Below are positions 61,021 through 64,000 of a stretch of DNA of 64,000 nt, piece after piece. The position numbers were made by a program, and so were the translations under genes. Position 1 is the stretch's first letter; every line of letters starts with the position of its first letter. Under the pieces are notes generated by a model that made no database searches, had not been told where the DNA came from, and was given only the letters and a program-made list of their open reading frames with translations. The stretch is from Lutimaribacter salitolerans (GTDB lineage: Bacteria > Pseudomonadota > Alphaproteobacteria > Rhodobacterales > Rhodobacteraceae), in contig NZ_JBHUDD010000027.1 in NCBI RefSeq assembly GCF_042677865.1, positions 221,502 through 285,501 on the forward strand, written 5' to 3'.

Positions 61021-62394
61021 TCATTCACCATCGCCAACGGTCGCCCGGGTGCTCTCATCACAATACGCCTCGACCATCGGGCGCAAGGCGACCCGCGCGC
61101 GCAGTCTGGCCGCCATGAGATACATCCCGCCGATCTTGCGGTGCAGGAACAACGTCGCAGCGGGAGGCACATGACCAAGGTCGCGGTCATTCCCGATCGC
61201 CATCCCCATGGTTCGCAACCGGTCCAGCAACTCGCTGCTGCCGAAATCGAACGGTGCCTGTTGCCGCACCGGACCCATGGCGACCTCGAACATGGACTGG
61301 ATCAGCTCCTGATGATGCGGGGCAGTGTCATGCGCGAAATATCCGATGCGCAACATGGCCTGACGCGTCTGCGCACCCTCACCGTCCAGCGCCGCGCGTG
61401 CCAGCGCCCTGAAATCCGCCACAATCCGGGGCGCGATGGCATGAACAGCCCCGAAATCCAGCAGCACGATCCGCCCGGTCGCCGGGTCGAAGCGATAGTT
61501 GGCCAGGTTGGGGTCGGTCTGCATCGCGCCAAAGACGAACAATTCGCGCAATGTCAGATCGATCAACGCCGCGGCCACCCGGTCACGCATGACCTGCGGG
61601 GCGTCGATCAGGCTGTCCAGCGGGGCGCTGTCAAGATAGGTCATGGCCAGAACCTGCGGCGTACATTGGTCGCTCTGCACTTCGGGCAGCACGAACATGT
61701 CAGAGCCTTCCAGCATCGCCCGGAACCGCGACAGATGCCCGGCCTCGGCGCGGTAATCGGCCTCGGCGTGCAACTGGCGCTTGGCCTCGGCCAGCAGCGG
61801 GGCGACGTCCATGTCGCGGGGCAGAATACCCGGCAGGCGCAACAGTGTGGCCATGTTGTCAACGTCGCTGTCGATGCTGTCGCGCACACCCGGATACTGC
61901 ACCTTGATCGCCAGATCACGGCCATCGTGCAGAACCGCGCGGTGCACCTGCCCGATCGAGGCCGCCGCAAAGGGCCGCACGTCGAACCGCGCAAACCCCG
62001 CGCGCCAGCCCGTGCCCCATTCGGTGTTCAGTACCGCTTGCAGTTGTTTGGGTGGCATGTGGCGGGCATCATCCCGCATCCGCGCGAGAATTGCGGTCAG
62101 CTCATCCGGAAGCACCAGTCCGGTATCCATCGACAGCATCTGCCCCATCTTCAACGCCGCGCCGCGCAGATGCGACAGGCCCTCGGTCAGGCGCATAGTA
62201 TTGGCCGGAGTCAGCAAGAGCCGAGACACATCTGGCCGCCTGCCCTGGGCCAGAGCGCGTACACCGCCCGCAGCAACGCCGCCGGCGATTCCCGACGCAA
62301 TGCCCCCGAACCGCAACATGCGCCCGACCCGGCCAGTTGGCACGGCGGACGTCCTGTAATCATCATCCCGCGACACGAGGTGCTCCGTTGTCAT
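61021..62394 (-). CDS. ABC1/AarF/UbiB-family atypical kinase
   Basis: A 457-residue kinase-like protein (472 if the ATG at 62439, which has a GGAG site, is used). Diagnostic ABC1 motifs are present: K-M-G-Q-M-L-S-M-D (KxGQ), F-A-A-A-S-I-G-Q-V-H-R (A-rich loop), V-K-V-Q-Y-P-G-V, and Q-T-D-P-N-L-A-N-Y with L-L-D-F-G. The family supports ubiquinone synthesis or lipid handling. Followed on the same strand by the CIA30 gene. Confidence 0.9.
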   Translation of the reverse strand: MTTEHLVSRDDDYRTSAVPTGRVGRMLRFGGIASGIAGGVAAGGVRALAQGRRPDVSRLLLTPANTMRLTEGLSHLRGAALKMGQMLSMDTGLVLPDELTAILARMRDDARHMPPKQLQAVLNTEWGTGWRAGFARFDVRPFAAASIGQVHRAVLHDGRDLAIKVQYPGVRDSIDSDVDNMATLLRLPGILPRDMDVAPLLAEAKRQLHAEADYRAEAGHLSRFRAMLEGSDMFVLPEVQSDQCTPQVLAMTYLDSAPLDSLIDAPQVMRDRVAAALIDLTLRELFVFGAMQTDPNLANYRFDPATGRIVLLDFGAVHAIAPRIVADFRALARAALDGEGAQTRQAMLRIGYFAHDTAPHHQELIQSMFEVAMGPVRQQAPFDFGSSELLDRLRTMGMAIGNDRDLGHVPPAATLFLHRKIGGMYLMAARLRARVALRPMVEAYCDESTRATVGDGE

Positions 62395-62439
62395 TGCCTG
62401 CACGCAGGCCGGTTGGCATACATCTGCGGCTGGCCCCAT

Positions 62440-62769
62440 AGCGGTCGCTCCGCAGCAGGTTCTGAACGTAATGACAGGCCTTCATCATCTGCCATCTGCC
62501 AAGTCTGGGACGTAGAACCTCGGCCGGACATATCCAACGGGCGGGTCACAATTCTGGCTTCGAGAGATCACGGTCATCCGACGGGTTACTTTTCCGTTAT
62601 GGACGAGGCGCGGCTGTCATGTGTTTTTTTTTCTTTTCGGCGGGTCGCTCGCGCAGGAATGGCAGCGATCGGAACTGATCTGCTTCAAAATCAAGGCCAC
62701 TGGATGTATAGTGAAGGGAAAAGGCCAAGCGAAGCAGTGCTTGCCCATGTCCGCTCCAGGAGACCCGTC
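62440..62769. other. Intergenic region without recognisable gene
   Basis: About 330 bases between the UbiB-type gene and the small exported protein. It includes a long T-run (62625-62634) and turns noticeably less GC-rich from about 62620. No credible reading frame, repeat or promoter could be assigned. Confidence 0.5.
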
Positions 62770-63189
62770 TTGAACGTGATCACGCCCTTCGCAGTTCTGG
62801 TCCTTCTGGCTGGGCCTGCCATCTCCGAAACCTGGAACTGCGCGGTGCCCTATGACGAGGTCAACGGTGGCGGAACACTCACTATACAGGATGACCGCCT
62901 GACCTTCGTGTCCAACTGGCCGCACCGCGAACCCGAGACTCTCAAGTGCATCAGAACCGGCCTGCGAAGCGAGTGTATGTCGGCGAAGATTTCCATGACA
63001 AGAACCGGCGGCAAGGCCTTGTTCACAAAGATCTATTCAATCATCTGGCAAAGCGGTGGTGCTCCGGAAAGCGTAACCGTCAAACAGCCATCGGCTCTCT
63101 TCAGGGAAGACAACGATGGACTCGTCCTGACCCAAGCATTTCCCGCCATAGGGCACACGTTCCCGGTCACCGACTGCAGGACAGAATGA
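62770..63189 (+). CDS. Small exported protein of unknown function
   Basis: A 139-residue protein if started at the TTG at 62770, eight bases after AGGAG: L-N-V-I-T-P then a hydrophobic signal core ending A-I-S, then a mature domain with four cysteines (N-C-A, L-K-C-I, E-C-M, D-C-R) that could pair as disulfides. An ATG at 62704 would add 22 residues ahead of the signal. I do not recognise a family. Base composition is less GC-rich than the main window. Confidence 0.6.
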   Translation: MNVITPFAVLVLLAGPAISETWNCAVPYDEVNGGGTLTIQDDRLTFVSNWPHREPETLKCIRTGLRSECMSAKISMTRTGGKALFTKIYSIIWQSGGAPESVTVKQPSALFREDNDGLVLTQAFPAIGHTFPVTDCRTE

Positions 63190-63578
63190 CGGCAGGACGA
63201 GGCGACACATCGGTGCTGACACCCGGCGCGTCGGCTCTGCCTACCCGGAGGGCAACCTTTTGCCAGGAACCAGACCGATTCCATTGTCATTGTTGCCTAA
63301 GGTTGCGATGGCAAATCGCAACCGAACCGAGCAAACGATCGCTTCATGGTGCCACCAACACGAAAGCCGGCCTTTTGGGAAAGCCGAAAGCACGATGTCC
63401 GGTAAGGTAAAGCGTCACGAGGCGGTTTTTTTCTCAAGGCAAAGACGGGTGGCGGAGACGATGGGATACGACCTCATTTTCGATAATCCTTGACTTTTCA
63501 ATGCTCTAGGTTTGCTTTGTGGTCCAAAACGCATGTAAGTCAACGTGGACCACATTTTTCTACTACGCAATACGAGAA
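63190..63578. other. Intergenic region with hairpins, no clear gene
   Basis: It contains GGTTGCGAT-GGCAA-ATCGCAACC (63301-63323), a perfect 9-bp stem; GGCAA-CCTT-TTGCC at 63251-63264; and TGTGGTCCA (63518-63526) paired with TGGACCACA (63546-63554), the latter followed by TTTTT. A 77-residue plus-strand reading (63260-63493) has no gene-like features. The hairpins may be terminators. Confidence 0.5.
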
Positions 63579-63935
63579 CTATCGCTCCACCAGTCGTTTC
63601 AAGGCAGCGATCAGATCGTCTTTGACAAGTCGGGAAGTGGTCCCTTGCAGTGCGTTGTTGGTTGGATCGGTGTCCATGACTTCCGCAAGGCTGGTGTACC
63701 AGTCCGCCGCAAACGAGTCCTCTGATGTTGCAAGCCTGTCTGCGATTGTACTAGCCGCAAATATCGTTGTTGCCTCTCGCTTCGTTCTTGCTCGAGAACG
63801 CTGGAATTTCCGATTGAGAACTTTCACTCCCGTCTCGATCAATTTCTTTCGATGTTGTGTCGTCAGATTGCTCGGCAGAAACTCTGTGTAGTCGAGGTAT
63901 TCCTGTGTAGACCCAGCCTCAGACGCTGCATTCAC
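63579..63935 (-). CDS. Hypothetical protein
   Basis: A 118-residue charged, mostly helical protein, starting at GTG (no ATG is available; an in-frame stop lies at 63954). I do not recognise it. A basic stretch (H-R-K-K-L...R-K-F-Q-R-S-R-A-R-T-K-R-E, about 28-54) could bind nucleic acid; the C-terminal part is amphipathic helix. No clear ribosome site. Composition is markedly less GC-rich, and the opposite-strand reading looks random, so this strand is preferred. Confidence 0.5.
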   Translation of the reverse strand: MNAASEAGSTQEYLDYTEFLPSNLTTQHRKKLIETGVKVLNRKFQRSRARTKREATTIFAASTIADRLATSEDSFAADWYTSLAEVMDTDPTNNALQGTTSRLVKDDLIAALKRLVER

Positions 63936-64000
63936 AACGAACGAAATGACAGGCTATTTCGCGGTTTGTGTGGGTGGTTTGGTTTCCGGTCATTTGCTTG

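Noticed and set aside
61006..62769. Upstream part of a 727-residue plus-strand frame ending at 63189
   Set aside because: Most of it is antisense to the ABC1/UbiB kinase. Only the last 139 codons, after AGGAG and a signal peptide, look real.
63490..63891. 133-residue plus-strand frame opposite the hypothetical gene at the right edge
   Set aside because: Ser/Arg/Val-rich without helical pattern; the minus-strand product has a more protein-like composition. Neither is certain.
1..64000. CRISPR arrays, insertion sequences, integrases, prophage
   Set aside because: No regularly spaced repeats, transposase or integrase motifs, or phage structural genes were found. The only multi-copy element is the short gene-end repeat.

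Overview
The window is high-GC, densely packed bacterial DNA of an alphaproteobacterial (Rhodobacteraceae / Roseobacter-group) type. The evidence is gene content: an ECF sigma factor RpoE with a ChrR zinc/cupin anti-sigma factor, a two-domain dimethylglycine-dehydrogenase-like FAD/GcvT protein, an alphaproteobacterial-type glutamate-cysteine ligase, three tripartite TRAP transporters and three solute ABC importers, many genes joined by ATGA or GTGA overlaps, and short dispersed repeats at gene ends. No rRNA, CRISPR array, insertion sequence, integrase or phage gene is visible. One tRNA-Gly(UCC) is present.

Layout. 1-4357 (minus): a UgpABCE/MalEFGK-type sugar or glycerol-phosphate ABC importer led by a DeoR regulator. 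4612-6039: an exported trypsin-like protease with more AT-rich codon use than its neighbours. 6196-12637: a LysR gene and a co-directional run of a D-glutamate cyclase/DUF1445 protein, a TRAP transporter and PxpB/PxpC 5-oxoprolinase subunits, but no PxpA. 12644-27357: mostly housekeeping and general metabolism (KAS III, 2-hydroxyacid dehydrogenase, tRNA-binding protein, ProC, YbjN, FAD oxidase, GH25 lysozyme lipoprotein, DUF938 methyltransferase, AhpD-like protein, dimethylglycine-dehydrogenase-like protein, GshA, GNAT, RsmE, UbiA). 27417-29643: OmpA-like envelope protein plus a small membrane coiled-coil protein. 29660-35661: rpoE-chrR divergent from a five-gene cluster (flavin amine oxidase, DUF1365, MFS, DUF3833, SDR) that resembles the singlet-oxygen / furan-fatty-acid genes known from Rhodobacter. 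36423-37484: three tandem paralogous exported 100-aa proteins of unknown function behind an AT-rich upstream region. 37544-40001: two saccharopine/alanine-dehydrogenase-type oxidoreductases flanking a SemiSWEET-like PQ-loop protein.

40053-46588: phosphatase, M20 amidohydrolase, ABC exporter and a NitT/TauT-type importer. 46684-51270 (minus): TRAP transporter, cyclase and FAH-family hydrolase. 51413-54202 (minus): tRNA-Gly, then a second NitT/TauT-type importer. 54424-60303: an XRE-cupin regulator and an amidase, divergent from a TRAP transporter and an ornithine-cyclodeaminase-family enzyme; probably a catabolic module for an unknown amide or amino-acid derivative. 60365-62394: CIA30 protein and ABC1/UbiB kinase. 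From about 62600 to the end the DNA is poorer in GC and holds only small unknown genes and hairpins.

Taken together, the window looks like a marine-heterotroph chromosome segment dominated by uptake systems, each linked to one or two catabolic enzymes and a local regulator, with a stress-response block in the middle. Functions are assigned from motifs, length and context only; transporter substrates are inferences.
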